Below the pieces are notes generated by a model, which saw only the letters and a list, made by a program, of their open reading frames with translations, was not told the origin of the DNA and made no database searches. DNA of 43,640 nt from DATJPR01 sp035506295 (GTDB taxonomy: Bacteria > Bacteroidota > Ignavibacteria > UBA10030 > UBA6906): contig DATJPR010000049.1 in NCBI GenBank assembly GCA_035506295.1, forward strand, positions 1 to 43,640, read 5' to 3'. The translations under genes were made by a program, and so were the position numbers. Of the stretch, positions 9,021 through 17,107 are shown piece by piece (within the stretch, counting starts at the first letter, position 1; every line of letters begins with the position of its first letter).

Positions 9021-9420
9021 GTTGTGCCTCCTTAGTGTGTTGGCTAGGTTGAATCAAACAGCGTGTTATTCCTCGACAAATAGAAAATTCATTGGTTCAC
9101 CCCTGAAACTTTTTTTCACGGGGATCGTATCATGAACTTAGTCTGTTGAGGAACTGCGGTGCATGAACGTCTCGGGATGGGCTGGGGAGGTTCTGCGCCG
9201 GCGGTGTTCTACACGTCCCACGGTTGTCATCGGGCGCTGCTTCGATGTGAGATGCATCATTGCGCGACGTAATGACTACAGCGGAAGCGAGGGTGTTAGG
9301 GATGATGATCGGAATGCCGTACCAATTCTACGCCCGGCTAAATTCACCTCCTCTGAGGACAACCAAGATTAGGTCTTTGAAAAAATTGGAATGAACCGGA
9401 AGGTCATTGATGGTGGTTGG
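9021..9420 (-). promoter_or_regulatory. Long untranslated leader of the TonB receptor gene
   Basis: About 390 nt separate the predicted transcription start (near 9414) from the ATG at 9020, and I find no credible ORF in it on either strand. It contains a hairpin at 9100-9123 (CCCCTGAAA against TTTCA plus GGGG with one bulged base). It also holds a perfect anti-Shine-Dalgarno match, AGGAGGTGA (9344-9352), with no start codon at a usable distance. I recognise no known riboswitch class. A regulatory RNA leader is an inference from its length. Confidence 0.4.
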
Positions 9421-9449
9421 AATATAAACAGGCCACCTTTCTTTGTCAA
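9421..9449 (-). promoter_or_regulatory. Sigma-70-type promoter of the TonB receptor / T9SS protein / PorV unit
   Basis: On the minus strand TTGACA (9449-9444) is followed after exactly 17 bases by TATATT (9426-9421), a near-consensus housekeeping promoter. No other gene start lies between it and the receptor gene at 9020, so that three-gene unit is the likely target. The start of transcription should be near 9414. The strength of the match argues against the Bacteroidia-type -33/-7 promoter. Confidence 0.78.
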
Positions 9450-9626
9450 GTATTCTCCCAAATTTTCCGTTTTTTTGGCCTCATAGTTAGTCCTGATCGT
9501 CCGGGCTTCGATTTCATACCCCCTCCCCCTCGCACTTTCTCTTCTCTCTTTCGTATCTCCTTTGCGATTTTCTCCCCCTCCTTCCCTTCCTGAACGGAAG
9601 TTGAGCCGTCTTCCATGACGATTGGC

Positions 9627-9717
9627 AATCCACTATCCGAATCCGATTGTTGATCCACAATCCACCATCCACAACCAACAGCGGATAGGAGATCGTGGAA
9701 AAAAGGGATCTGGGATG
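9627..9717. repeat. Degenerate 7-base tandem repeat (heptad array 1)
   Basis: Thirteen consecutive 7-base units can be laid in one unbroken phase from 9627 to 9717. The clearest are CCACAAT (9655), CCACCAT (9662) and CCACAAC (9669); units at each end drift gradually, with AGGGATC and TGGGATG at the right. The array lies behind the aminotransferase gene in a 306-base gap. To its left (about 9520-9605) is a pyrimidine-rich tract (purine-rich on the minus strand) in which the 7-base phase may continue weakly. No intrinsic terminator with a U-run is visible here. Confidence 0.72.
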
Positions 9718-9755
9718 TCGGCAAATATGAGAGAAAGGGAAGCAACTCTGATTCG

Positions 9756-10889
9756 TCAAGGAGCCAGAGCAACACGGGCGGCGGACAGCGCCTCGCCGAG
9801 CGACGGCGCCTTCATACAGTCTCCAACCGCACGTTCGATGCCATCTACCGCAGCAAGGATGTCCATGTCGTCATGGTACCCGAGGTTGGAGACCCGGAGT
9901 ATCTTGCCGAGATATTGTCCCTGCCCGCCGGCGATCCGCACGCCATAGACGGACTGCAGACGATCGCGGAACTCCTTCCACTCCAATGCATTGGGCAACC
10001 ACGCAGCCGTCACAGTTGGCGAGGGATTTCTGGAGAAGAGGCGCATGCCGATTGCCGACAATCCCGCCCGAATGGCCGATGCGTGCCGCGCGTGCCTTTT
10101 CCAGACCTCGGTGAGCCCTTCATCCTGGATCATGCCAAGCGACTCGTCCAGACCGACGATGAGGCTGATTGCGGGCGTCCAGGGCGTGTCATGATTCTCC
10201 CAGGATTTCAGCGCCCGTCGAAAGTCGAGATAGAACCTCGGGGTGACGGACGAGTTCACCGCCTGGATTGCCTTCGCGCTCAAGGCGGCGAATGTGAGGC
10301 CCGGCGGCAGCATCAGTCCTTTTTGCGACGCGGTGACGCAGCCGTCAATCCCCCACTCCTCGAAACGTAATTCGGCCGCCCCGACCGAGCTGATCCCGTC
10401 GACGCAGATGAGCGCCTCCGATTCATCCCGTATCGCCGAGGCGATGGTCCTGAGATCGATGATGGTCCCCGTGGAGGTTTCGTTGTGCGTCAGCAAGACG
10501 CCCCTCGCGTTCTTGTGCGCTCGCAGGACGTCGCGGACGCGGACGGCATCGATTGCTTCTCCCCACGGCACGGTGAGCTCCACCGGAACCATCCCGAACA
10601 TCGTAAGCAGCTCGGTCCATCGTTCCCCGAACTTGCCGCCGTTCACCGTCAGGACGACGTCGCCCGGAGAGAAACAATTGACGACAAGCGCTTCCATCGC
10701 CCCGGTGCCCGAGGAGGTGAGCATGAGCACGGGACCTGACGTCATGAATACTGATTGCAGTCCCTGGTGTACCCGGGCGAGGGTCTGACGAAATTCCTCC
10801 GAACGATGGTGGGGCAACTCTGCGGCCATCCGCAAGGCAACGCGTTCAGGAACAGGAGTGGGACCGGGGGTAAACAGGCGGGTTTTCAT
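9756..10889 (-). CDS. Class V PLP-dependent aminotransferase (alanine/serine-glyoxylate type)
   Basis: 377 residues from an ATG at 10889 (MKTRLFTPGPTPVPERV, the usual N-terminus of this group). Visible features: the phosphate-binding SSGTGAMEA at 59-67, CVDGISSVGA at 162-171 with Asp164 for the pyridine nitrogen, and ASQKGLMLPPG at 187-197 with the Schiff-base Lys190. The family transfers amino groups from alanine, serine or phosphoserine to a keto acid such as glyoxylate; members often pair with SerA-like dehydrogenases in serine synthesis. No such gene is next to it here, so the exact substrate is open. No clear ribosome-binding site precedes the ATG. It follows engB by 52 nt, with a palindromic heptad array in the gap. 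Confidence 0.9.
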   Translation of the reverse strand: MKTRLFTPGPTPVPERVALRMAAELPHHRSEEFRQTLARVHQGLQSVFMTSGPVLMLTSSGTGAMEALVVNCFSPGDVVLTVNGGKFGERWTELLTMFGMVPVELTVPWGEAIDAVRVRDVLRAHKNARGVLLTHNETSTGTIIDLRTIASAIRDESEALICVDGISSVGAAELRFEEWGIDGCVTASQKGLMLPPGLTFAALSAKAIQAVNSSVTPRFYLDFRRALKSWENHDTPWTPAISLIVGLDESLGMIQDEGLTEVWKRHARHASAIRAGLSAIGMRLFSRNPSPTVTAAWLPNALEWKEFRDRLQSVYGVRIAGGQGQYLGKILRVSNLGYHDDMDILAAVDGIERAVGDCMKAPSLGEALSAARVALAP

Positions 10890-10898
10890 CAAAAGACC

Positions 10899-10933
10899 AA
10901 TTGACAATCGTGACTTGTCAATTGACAAGTCAC
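10899..10933. repeat. Heptad array 2 containing a 24-bp perfect palindrome
   Basis: Five 7-base units run from 10899 to 10933; the first (10899) and fourth (10920) are both AATTGAC. Positions 10910-10933 form a perfect palindrome, GTGACTTGTCAA followed by its exact reverse complement. It fills the gap between engB and the aminotransferase gene. It could be a dyad operator, an mRNA hairpin (with no loop, so less stable as RNA), or simply a member of the heptad repeat family. Confidence 0.8.
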
Positions 10934-10941
10934 CATCGGTG

Positions 10942-11532
10942 TTAATCGCAGACCGTTCCCGTGATCGAGTGCAGCAGCTCCGTTTTGCCGGTGCCGTCAA
11001 GCGAAGAGAACGGGATGATGTCCTTGCACCGGGAGAATTTCCCGAACACCTGCCGGGCATCCTGGATGTACCGGGGCATTTTGCTCACGGGGAGCTTGTC
11101 GGCTTTGGTGAGCGTGACGAGGAAGTCGATTTCGTAGTAGTCAAGCCAACCGACCATCATCATGTCGAGCTCCGACGGCTCGTGGCGCGCGTCGATCAGT
11201 TGGACAACGAGGCTGAGGGTGTCGCGGGTCTTCAGGTACTGCTCGATGAGTTTTCCCCAGCTCGAGCGGACCTGCGCCGGGAGGCGGGCATAGCCATACC
11301 CGGGGAGATCAACGAAGTAGAACTCCTTGTTGATCAGGTAGTAGTTCAGCTCCCGGGTTTTCCCCGGGTCACCGCTCTTGCGCGCAAGGGACTTCCGGCC
11401 GCAGAGCTTGTTGATGAGAGAGGATTTGCCGACGTTTGACCGGCCAAGAAAGGCAACCTCTTTCATGCCATCGCGCGGGATCTGGCGCAGATCGGCCGCT
11501 CCCAGAACGAATTCAGCCGAGGTGATCTTCAT
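10942..11532 (-). CDS. engB: Ribosome biogenesis GTP-binding protein YsxC/EngB
   Basis: 196 residues, the normal size for the EngB/YihA/YsxC GTPases that help late assembly of the large ribosomal subunit. G1 is GRSNVGKSS at 30-38, the G2 region GDPGKTRELNY follows, G3 is DLPGYGYA at 75-82 and G4 is TKAD at 142-145. It starts 30 nt after rplQ on the same strand, so it most likely rides on the ribosomal-protein transcript, which suits its job. It is the last gene of the supercluster. Confidence 0.95.
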   Translation of the reverse strand: MKITSAEFVLGAADLRQIPRDGMKEVAFLGRSNVGKSSLINKLCGRKSLARKSGDPGKTRELNYYLINKEFYFVDLPGYGYARLPAQVRSSWGKLIEQYLKTRDTLSLVVQLIDARHEPSELDMMMVGWLDYYEIDFLVTLTKADKLPVSKMPRYIQDARQVFGKFSRCKDIIPFSSLDGTGKTELLHSITGTVCD

Positions 11533-11562
11533 GCACTTGGCACTAGTGAGTTGGGGAACACG

Positions 11563-12090
11563 TTACGTCGTCGATGAAGCGGAAGCCGCGGCGGCCTTCT
11601 TCTCGGCGGGTTTCTCTTTTTTCGCGGCGCCGGACTTCTTGAACTTCTTCGGCTGCGCGACTTTCTTTTCGCTCTCCACGCGTCCCGTGATTTCCGAGCC
11701 GGTATTGAAGTCGACCAATTCGATCACCGCAAGCTCCGCCCCGTCACCCGGGCGTTGGCCGAGCCTGACGATCCGCGTGTAGCCGCCGGGGCGCGACCCG
11801 ATCTTTTCGACGATCGTCGAGAACAGCTCACTGACCACCTTCCGGTCGTGGATCACGCGACCCACTTCCCGACGCGCATGGACGGCCGCAGCCGGGGCAT
11901 CCGCCGCCGTTTGCATGGCATTCCGTGCGCGGGTGATCAGCTTCTCCACCACCATGCGGGTCTCTTTGGCCTTCGCGACGGTGGTCGTGATCCGCTTGTG
12001 GCGCAGCAGCGAGGTGGAGAGCGACCGCAGCAGTGAGCCCCTGTGGCTTGCGGTGCGTTTGAGTTTTCTTCCTGATTTGCGGTGTCGCAT
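11563..12090 (-). CDS. rplQ: 50S ribosomal protein L17, with long C-terminal tail
   Basis: 175 residues. Residues 1-125 are standard L17 (MRHRKSGRKLKRTASHR, then LITRARNAM and the RIVRLGQRPGDGAE motif). The last 45 or so residues are an Ala/Lys-rich, probably disordered tail (KKEKPAEKKAAAASASS) that most bacteria lack. L17 binds domains of 23S rRNA near the exit tunnel. It is the last ribosomal-protein gene of the alpha block, 35 nt after rpoA. Confidence 0.97.
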   Translation of the reverse strand: MRHRKSGRKLKRTASHRGSLLRSLSTSLLRHKRITTTVAKAKETRMVVEKLITRARNAMQTAADAPAAAVHARREVGRVIHDRKVVSELFSTIVEKIGSRPGGYTRIVRLGQRPGDGAELAVIELVDFNTGSEITGRVESEKKVAQPKKFKKSGAAKKEKPAEKKAAAASASSTT

Positions 12091-12125
12091 GATCTCTATC
12101 CCGGAAAAACGTTCATACCCTGTTG

Positions 12126-13112
12126 TTACTCGCCATCCTTTAGATACTTGTCGACGTCCATGCCGAACTTCAGCCCCTGCTCGTCGATGATCTCCGAGAG
12201 CTCGGCGAGCGACTTACGGCCGAAGTTGCGGAACTTCAGCAGCTCCGCTTCATCGCGGCGGACAAGATCGGCGATGGTCTTGATGTTCGCGGCACGGAGG
12301 CAGTTGTGCGACCGGACGGACAACTCGAGGTCGTCGACCGACGTGAGGAGGATCTTGCGGACCCGTTCCACCTCTGCGTCCTGCGGCGTCTCTTCCTTCA
12401 CAGACTCCGGCTCCGCATCGAAATTGATGAAGAGCTGGATATGATCGCGAAGAATCTTGGCCGCGTAGGTCAACGCGTCCTCGGGAGCGATGGAGCCATC
12501 CGTGTCCACCTCGATGGTCAGCTTTTCATAGTCCGTCTGCTGGCCGACGCGCGTGGTCTCCACGAAATACCGGACGTTGGTGATGGGCGTAAACACGGAA
12601 TCGATGGCAATCACGCCCGGCACATGATCCGGCGACTTGTTTTCTTCGGCAACCACATAGCCGACGCCGCGCCCGATCCAGAGCTGCAGCTCAAACTCGG
12701 CATCGGCATTTAGCGTGGCGATGTGCAGCTCGGGGTTGAGGATCTCGATGTCCGGCGACGCCTTCTGGATGTCCGCCGCCTTCACGTCCATGGGGCCCTT
12801 GAGCGGCACCGTGATCCGGTTCGTCTTCTTGTTCACCATTCTGAACCGGATCTGTTTCAGGTTCAGCACCACTTCCGGCACGTCTTCGACGACGCCCGGG
12901 ATCGTCGAAAACTCATGTTGCAGCCCTTCGACCCGAAATGCCGTGACCGCAAATCCTGGAAGCGACGACAACAGAACCCGGCGCATGGCGTTGCCGAGCG
13001 TCACACCGTACCCCTTCTCCAGCGGTTGAACGATGAAGCGCCCCGTCCTGCCGGTATGGGTCGCCTCGTCCAGCTGGATCTTCTCCGGCATTTGAATCGT
13101 TCCGATAGTCAT
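12126..13112 (-). CDS. rpoA: RNA polymerase alpha subunit
   Basis: 328 residues. The N-terminal assembly domain (about 1-230; RFIVQPLEKGYGVTLGNAMRR near 25-45) dimerises and binds beta and beta-prime. The C-terminal domain (about 250-328; LELSVRSHNCLRAANI and RNFGRKSLAEL) contacts UP elements and activators. It sits between rpsD and rplQ as in the classical alpha operon. ATG start, 14 nt after rpsD. Confidence 0.98.
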   Translation of the reverse strand: MTIGTIQMPEKIQLDEATHTGRTGRFIVQPLEKGYGVTLGNAMRRVLLSSLPGFAVTAFRVEGLQHEFSTIPGVVEDVPEVVLNLKQIRFRMVNKKTNRITVPLKGPMDVKAADIQKASPDIEILNPELHIATLNADAEFELQLWIGRGVGYVVAEENKSPDHVPGVIAIDSVFTPITNVRYFVETTRVGQQTDYEKLTIEVDTDGSIAPEDALTYAAKILRDHIQLFINFDAEPESVKEETPQDAEVERVRKILLTSVDDLELSVRSHNCLRAANIKTIADLVRRDEAELLKFRNFGRKSLAELSEIIDEQGLKFGMDVDKYLKDGE

Positions 13113-13126
13113 TGTCCTCTCCGCGA

Positions 13127-13756
13127 TTACTTGGAATACAACTCGACGACAAGTTGTTCGTCGGCATTGAGCGGGATGTCGGCCCGCGCCGGAACGTCGA
13201 GAAACGTCCCGACCATCCCCGCTTTGTCAAGGCTCAGCCAGGGAAGCATGGCGTTGTCTTTCATCCGCTTCATCGAGGAATGCACGATTTCGATCGTCCG
13301 GCTCTTTTCCCGCACCCCAACCGTGTCGCCCGCCCGCAGCTGAAACGACGGGATGTCGACCGGTTTGCTGTTCACGAGAAAGTGACCGTGCGTGATGAGC
13401 TGCCGGGCGGTCTTACGCGACGGCGCAAACCCCAGCCGGTACACCACGTTGTCGAGCCGCCGCTCCAGGAGCTTCACCAGATTCTCGCCCGTGCGTCCCT
13501 GCTGCTTCAGCGCCTTTGCGAAATAATTGTGGAACTGCCCTTCCATCAGACCGTACATCCTGCGGATCTTTTGTTTCTCCCGGAGCTGAATGCCGTACTC
13601 GGAGATCTTCGTCCGGCGGGATTGTCCGTGCTGACCCGGGGGAAACGCCCGGCGTTCCACCGGACATTTTTCCGTGAAGCACTTCGTGCCTTTCAGAAAG
13701 AGCTTTTGCCGCTCACGCCGGCACAGCCGGCAGCTTGGAGCAGTGTACCTTGCCAT
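13127..13756 (-). CDS. rpsD: 30S ribosomal protein S4, zinc-binding form
   Basis: 209 residues. Cys9, Cys12, Cys26 and Cys31 make the N-terminal zinc knuckle of the C+ form; an S4 RNA-binding domain follows (about 97-160, LDNVVYRLGFAPSRKTARQL). S4 starts small-subunit assembly on 16S rRNA and in other bacteria represses its own operon. I could not identify a repressor-binding fold in the leader by eye. Confidence 0.98.
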   Translation of the reverse strand: MARYTAPSCRLCRRERQKLFLKGTKCFTEKCPVERRAFPPGQHGQSRRTKISEYGIQLREKQKIRRMYGLMEGQFHNYFAKALKQQGRTGENLVKLLERRLDNVVYRLGFAPSRKTARQLITHGHFLVNSKPVDIPSFQLRAGDTVGVREKSRTIEIVHSSMKRMKDNAMLPWLSLDKAGMVGTFLDVPARADIPLNADEQLVVELYSK

Positions 13757-13786
13757 GAAGGAGTATCCTTTGCGTTCAACGATCCA

Positions 13787-14194
13787 TTACACTCTTCGCC
13801 GCTTCGGGGGACGGCATCCGTTGTGCGGAATCGGGGTCGCGTCCCGAATGCTGGAAATCTCCAGCCCCGACGTCTGCAACGCCCGAATCGCCGCCTCGCG
13901 GCCGGAGCCGGGCCCCTTGACGAACACTTCCACCTTGCGCAGGCCGAGCGCATGCGCCGCTTTTGCGGCGGCTTCCGCCGACGTCTGCGCAGCATACGGC
14001 GTGTTCTTCCGTGATCCCTTAAAACCATTCTTTCCCGCGGATGACCAGCTGATCGTGTTTCCGTAGACGTCCGTGATGGTCACGATCACGTTGTTGAACG
14101 TCGCCTTGATAAAGACTTTCCCGCTGACGTCAACCTGGATCTTCTTGCGTCGTTTGGTGGTATCAACTGCCTGAGTCTGAGTGGGCTTTGCCAC
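13787..14194 (-). CDS. rpsK: 30S ribosomal protein S11
   Basis: 135 residues from a GTG at 14194 with GGAGGA just before it. The body matches S11 (FNNVIVTITDVYGNTISWSSAG, then FVKGPGSGREAAIRAL) and ends in the conserved IPHNGCRPPKRRRV. S11 forms part of the platform at the mRNA exit side. It lies 27 nt after rpsM and 30 nt before rpsD. Confidence 0.98.
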   Translation of the reverse strand: MAKPTQTQAVDTTKRRKKIQVDVSGKVFIKATFNNVIVTITDVYGNTISWSSAGKNGFKGSRKNTPYAAQTSAEAAAKAAHALGLRKVEVFVKGPGSGREAAIRALQTSGLEISSIRDATPIPHNGCRPPKRRRV

Positions 14195-14221
14195 GGTTCC
14201 TCCGATGTCTATCCTTAGGCC

Positions 14222-14605
14222 TTAGGTCTTCGCGGCCGTCTTCTTCTTGCCCGCGACCGTCTTGCGGCGTCCCTTGCGCGTGCGCGAGTTCGTCCTCGTG
14301 CGCTGACCGCGAACCGGGAGCCCCTTCCGATGCCGGATCCCGCGATAGCAGCCGATGTCCATCAACCGCTTGATGTTCATCTGGGTATCGCTGCGCAGGG
14401 CGCCTTCAACCTTGTAGTCGGCGGTGATGATGCCCCGGATCTTCGACACCTCGTCGTCATTGAGGTCGCCGACCTTCTTGTCATACGAAATGCCGGCCTT
14501 CGTCAGGATCGTCCGCGCGGTATGCCGCCCGATCCCGAAAATGTACGTGAGGCCAACTTCCGACCGCTTCTTTTTGGGTAGATCGATACCCGCGATGCGT
14601 GCCAC
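14222..14605 (-). CDS. rpsM: 30S ribosomal protein S13
   Basis: 127 residues from a GTG at 14605, set by AAAGGAGAG. It shows the S13 N-terminus (MARIAGIDLPKKKR), the helix-two-turn-helix region (YIFGIGRHTARTIL) and the basic tail after GLPVRGQRTRTNSRT. S13 contacts the P-site tRNA and bridges to the large subunit. First gene of the alpha block, directly after rpmJ. Confidence 0.98.
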   Translation of the reverse strand: MARIAGIDLPKKKRSEVGLTYIFGIGRHTARTILTKAGISYDKKVGDLNDDEVSKIRGIITADYKVEGALRSDTQMNIKRLMDIGCYRGIRHRKGLPVRGQRTRTNSRTRKGRRKTVAGKKKTAAKT

Positions 14606-14627
14606 GCAGAGCTCTCCTTTCGAATCT

Positions 14628-14741
14628 TCAACCCTGACGCTGTTTGTGTTTCGGATTCTTGCAGATCACGCGCACCTGCCCCTTGCGGCGTATGATCTTG
14701 CAGTTGTTGCACATTTTTTTCACCGATGATCGGACCTTCAT
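14628..14741 (-). CDS. rpmJ: 50S ribosomal protein L36, zinc-binding form
   Basis: 37 residues: MKVRSSVKKMCNNCK onward, with Cys11, Cys14, Cys27 and His32 as the zinc ribbon, so this is the C+ form. L36 is a small clamp in the large subunit. It sits between infA and rpsM in the usual order. Confidence 0.96.
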   Translation of the reverse strand: MKVRSSVKKMCNNCKIIRRKGQVRVICKNPKHKQRQG

Positions 14742-14766
14742 TGCCGGCTCCGTCGCTGTGTCTTCG

Positions 14767-14985
14767 TTACTTGTACCTGTACGTGATGCGCCCCTTGTTA
14801 AGGTCGTAGGGCGAAAGCTCCACCGTGACACGGTCACCGACGAGAATTTTGATGAAGTTCATTCTCATCTTTCCGGAGATGTGCGCCAGAACGCTGTGTC
14901 CGCTCTCCAGACTCACTTTGAACATCGCGTTCGGCAGTGTTTCTGTGATGACCCCGTCAACTTTTATCGGACCTTGTTTGCCCAT
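14767..14985 (-). CDS. infA: Translation initiation factor IF-1
   Basis: 72 residues, an S1-like OB fold that blocks the A site during initiation. ETLPNAMFKV, GHSVLAHISGKMRMNFI and the C-terminal YDLNKGRITYRYK are all canonical. I start it at MGKQGPIKVDG (14985), which gives the family length, although the nearest ribosome-binding-like GGAGA is unusually far upstream (about 13 nt). A longer in-frame extension to 15060 overlaps the map gene and is unlikely. Confidence 0.96.
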   Translation of the reverse strand: MGKQGPIKVDGVITETLPNAMFKVSLESGHSVLAHISGKMRMNFIKILVGDRVTVELSPYDLNKGRITYRYK

Positions 14986-15007
14986 AGCGTCGTGAGAATC
15001 TCCGTTG

Positions 15008-15772
15008 CTAGCGTGTGAGGATGTCCGCCTCGCCGGGCCGAACAACGACCGAATGCTCAAAATGCGCGGAAGGTCGTCCGTCGGTCGTCCTGACCGTCCA
15101 CCCGTCCGCGTCCACCATCACTCTGTATGTGCCGGCATTCACCATGGGCTCTATCGCCAGGGTCATGCCCGCCTGAAGAACCAGCCCGGTCCCTCCGACG
15201 CCGAAATTCGGCACCGCGGGATCTTCATGCAGGTTCTTGCCGATCCCGTGGCCGACAAGATCGCGGACGACCGAGAACCCCGCCTCCTCCACATGCCGCT
15301 GGACCGCGGAAGAGATGTCGTGGAGGCGCTTCCCTTCCGTCGCGTTCCGGATCCCCTGGTAGAGAGCCTCTTCCGTAATCTTCATCAGCCGTTCACGCTC
15401 GTCGGAGACCCGGCCGACGGGGAACGTCCTCGCCCCGTCACCGAAATAGCCATTCTTCTTGACGCCGACATCGATGGAGACGATCTGCCCTTCTTCAAGG
15501 CGTTGCCCACCCGGAATGCCGTGCACCACCACATCGTCGATCGACACGCACAGCGTTGCGGGGAACAAATTCCGCTTGTCGCTGCCGTATCCCTTGAACG
15601 CCGGCACTCCACCCTGCGCCCGGATGTACTCTTCCGCGGCCCGGTCAAGTTCCTCCGTCGTCACCCCAGCCCGGATCAGCGAGCCGACCAGGTTCAGCAC
15701 TTCCCCCACGATCTTTCCGCTCTCCCGCATGAGCGTGATCTCACGCTCGGACTTGATACCGACTTTAGCCAT
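15008..15772 (-). CDS. map: Methionine aminopeptidase, type I
   Basis: 254 residues; removes the initiator Met from new proteins using two metal ions. Metal ligands are in place: Asp101, Asp112, His175, Glu208 and Glu239; His84 (VVHGIPGG) is the substrate-side histidine. It starts 9 nt after secY stops. In many bacteria adk lies between secY and map; here it does not. Confidence 0.97.
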   Translation of the reverse strand: MAKVGIKSEREITLMRESGKIVGEVLNLVGSLIRAGVTTEELDRAAEEYIRAQGGVPAFKGYGSDKRNLFPATLCVSIDDVVVHGIPGGQRLEEGQIVSIDVGVKKNGYFGDGARTFPVGRVSDERERLMKITEEALYQGIRNATEGKRLHDISSAVQRHVEEAGFSVVRDLVGHGIGKNLHEDPAVPNFGVGGTGLVLQAGMTLAIEPMVNAGTYRVMVDADGWTVRTTDGRPSAHFEHSVVVRPGEADILTR

Positions 15773-15781
15773 GATCTGCGG

Positions 15782-17107
15782 TCAGCGCGTACGCCCTCTC
15801 AGTTTGCCGCTCTTCATGAATCCGTCGTAATGCCGCATCAGGAGATGCGACTCCACCTGCTGCAGCGTGTCGAGCGCGACACCGACCATGATCAACAGGC
15901 TGGTGCCGCCGAAGAACTGCGCGAAGCTCACCGTCACGCCGAACCGCGACATAAAAGCCGGAAGGATCGCGATGATCGCGAGGAAAATCGATCCCGGCAG
16001 CGTGATCTTCGTAAGAATGTTGTCGATAAAATCCGCCGTGTGCTTGCCCGGACGAATCCCCGGGATGAATCCCCCCTGCTTCTGCATGTTCTCCGAAACG
16101 TCCTTCGGGTTGAAGGCGATCGCCGTATAGAAGTACGTGAAGAAGATGATCATCAGCCCGTAGAAGAACGAATAGGTCATCGACGTGTACTGGAAGTACT
16201 GCGACAGATTCTGCATGAACTCGCTCTCGGGGAAGAACGTCAGCACCGTGCTCGGAATGAACATAATGGACTGCGCGAAAATGATCGGCATGACCCCGGC
16301 CGTGTTCACCCGGAGAGGGATGTATTGCGTGACGCCGCCGTAGACCTTGCGCCCGACCACGCGCTTCGCATATTGCACCGGGATTCTCCGTGTCCCTTGC
16401 GTCACCAGGACGACCCCGGCAATGATCGCCACCATGACGGCGAGGATCAGCAGCGTGATCACAAGGTTCTGACTCACCTGGAACTGCTCGAGGATCGAAT
16501 GCGGGAAGCGTGCAATGATCCCGATGAAGATGATCAGCGAGATGCCGTTCCCGATGCCCCGCTCGGTGATCTGTTCCCCGAGCCACATCATGAACATGGT
16601 CCCGGTGGTCAGGAAGATCACGGTGCTCATCGTAAAGCCGAGTCCCTGGATTTCCATGGGCACAATCGGTTGTCCCTCAAGGTTCAGGCTGGTCAGGCGT
16701 ACGCTGACGCCCCACGCCTGCAACGCCGCCACCGCCACCGTGCCGTACCGGGTCAACTGGGTCAGCTTCTTTCTCCCTTCCTCTCCTTCCTTCGACAGCT
16801 TTTGGAAGTAGGGAACGACCGCACCCAGCAACTGGAGGATGATGGAGGAACTGATGTACGGCATGATGCCGAGCGCGAAGACCGCCGCATTCTTGAACGC
16901 GCCGCCGACGAACAGGTCATACAGCCCGAAGAGGGTGTTTGAAGCCTGACTCGCCTCCGCCCGGGCGAGCAGTGACGCGTCGACGCCGGGCAGGGTCACG
17001 TGGGCTCCGATCCGGACGACGACCAGCAGGGCCGCGGTGAACAGGATGCGCGCCCGGAGTTCCTGGATTTTGAAAACGTTGCGAAGACTTTCGCCGAGGG
17101 TTGCCAT
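15782..17107 (-). CDS. secY: Preprotein translocase subunit SecY
   Basis: 441 residues with the ten membrane helices of the SecY channel. The plug/TM2 region (GIMPYISSSIILQLLGAVVP) and the cytoplasmic C5 loop (MKKQGGFIPGIRPGKHTADF-like) are recognisable. Its ATG overlaps the rplO stop by one base (TAATG), suggesting translational coupling. SecE lies at the start of the same supercluster. Confidence 0.98.
   Translation of the reverse strand: MATLGESLRNVFKIQELRARILFTAALLVVVRIGAHVTLPGVDASLLARAEASQASNTLFGLYDLFVGGAFKNAAVFALGIMPYISSSIILQLLGAVVPYFQKLSKEGEEGRKKLTQLTRYGTVAVAALQAWGVSVRLTSLNLEGQPIVPMEIQGLGFTMSTVIFLTTGTMFMMWLGEQITERGIGNGISLIIFIGIIARFPHSILEQFQVSQNLVITLLILAVMVAIIAGVVLVTQGTRRIPVQYAKRVVGRKVYGGVTQYIPLRVNTAGVMPIIFAQSIMFIPSTVLTFFPESEFMQNLSQYFQYTSMTYSFFYGLMIIFFTYFYTAIAFNPKDVSENMQKQGGFIPGIRPGKHTADFIDNILTKITLPGSIFLAIIAILPAFMSRFGVTVSFAQFFGGTSLLIMVGVALDTLQQVESHLLMRHYDGFMKSGKLRGRTR

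Noticed and set aside
8990..9130. Bacteroidia-type promoter (TAnnTTTG) close to the receptor gene
   Set aside because: The best candidate near 9080 reads TCTATTTG and lacks a matching -33 element; the TTGACA-N17-TATATT promoter upstream is far better.
9446..9775. 109-codon minus-strand frame after the aminotransferase
   Set aside because: Starts inside the aminotransferase gene, runs through the heptad array and the purine tract, and has no ribosome-binding site; composition follows the repeats.
10911..10927. TTGACA within heptad array 2 as a -35 box for the aminotransferase
   Set aside because: No -10-like hexamer lies 16-18 bases downstream on the minus strand and the ATG follows too closely.
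15005..16942. 645-codon plus-strand open frame
   Set aside because: Antisense to map and secY, with charged low-complexity translation typical of a shadow of membrane-protein codons.
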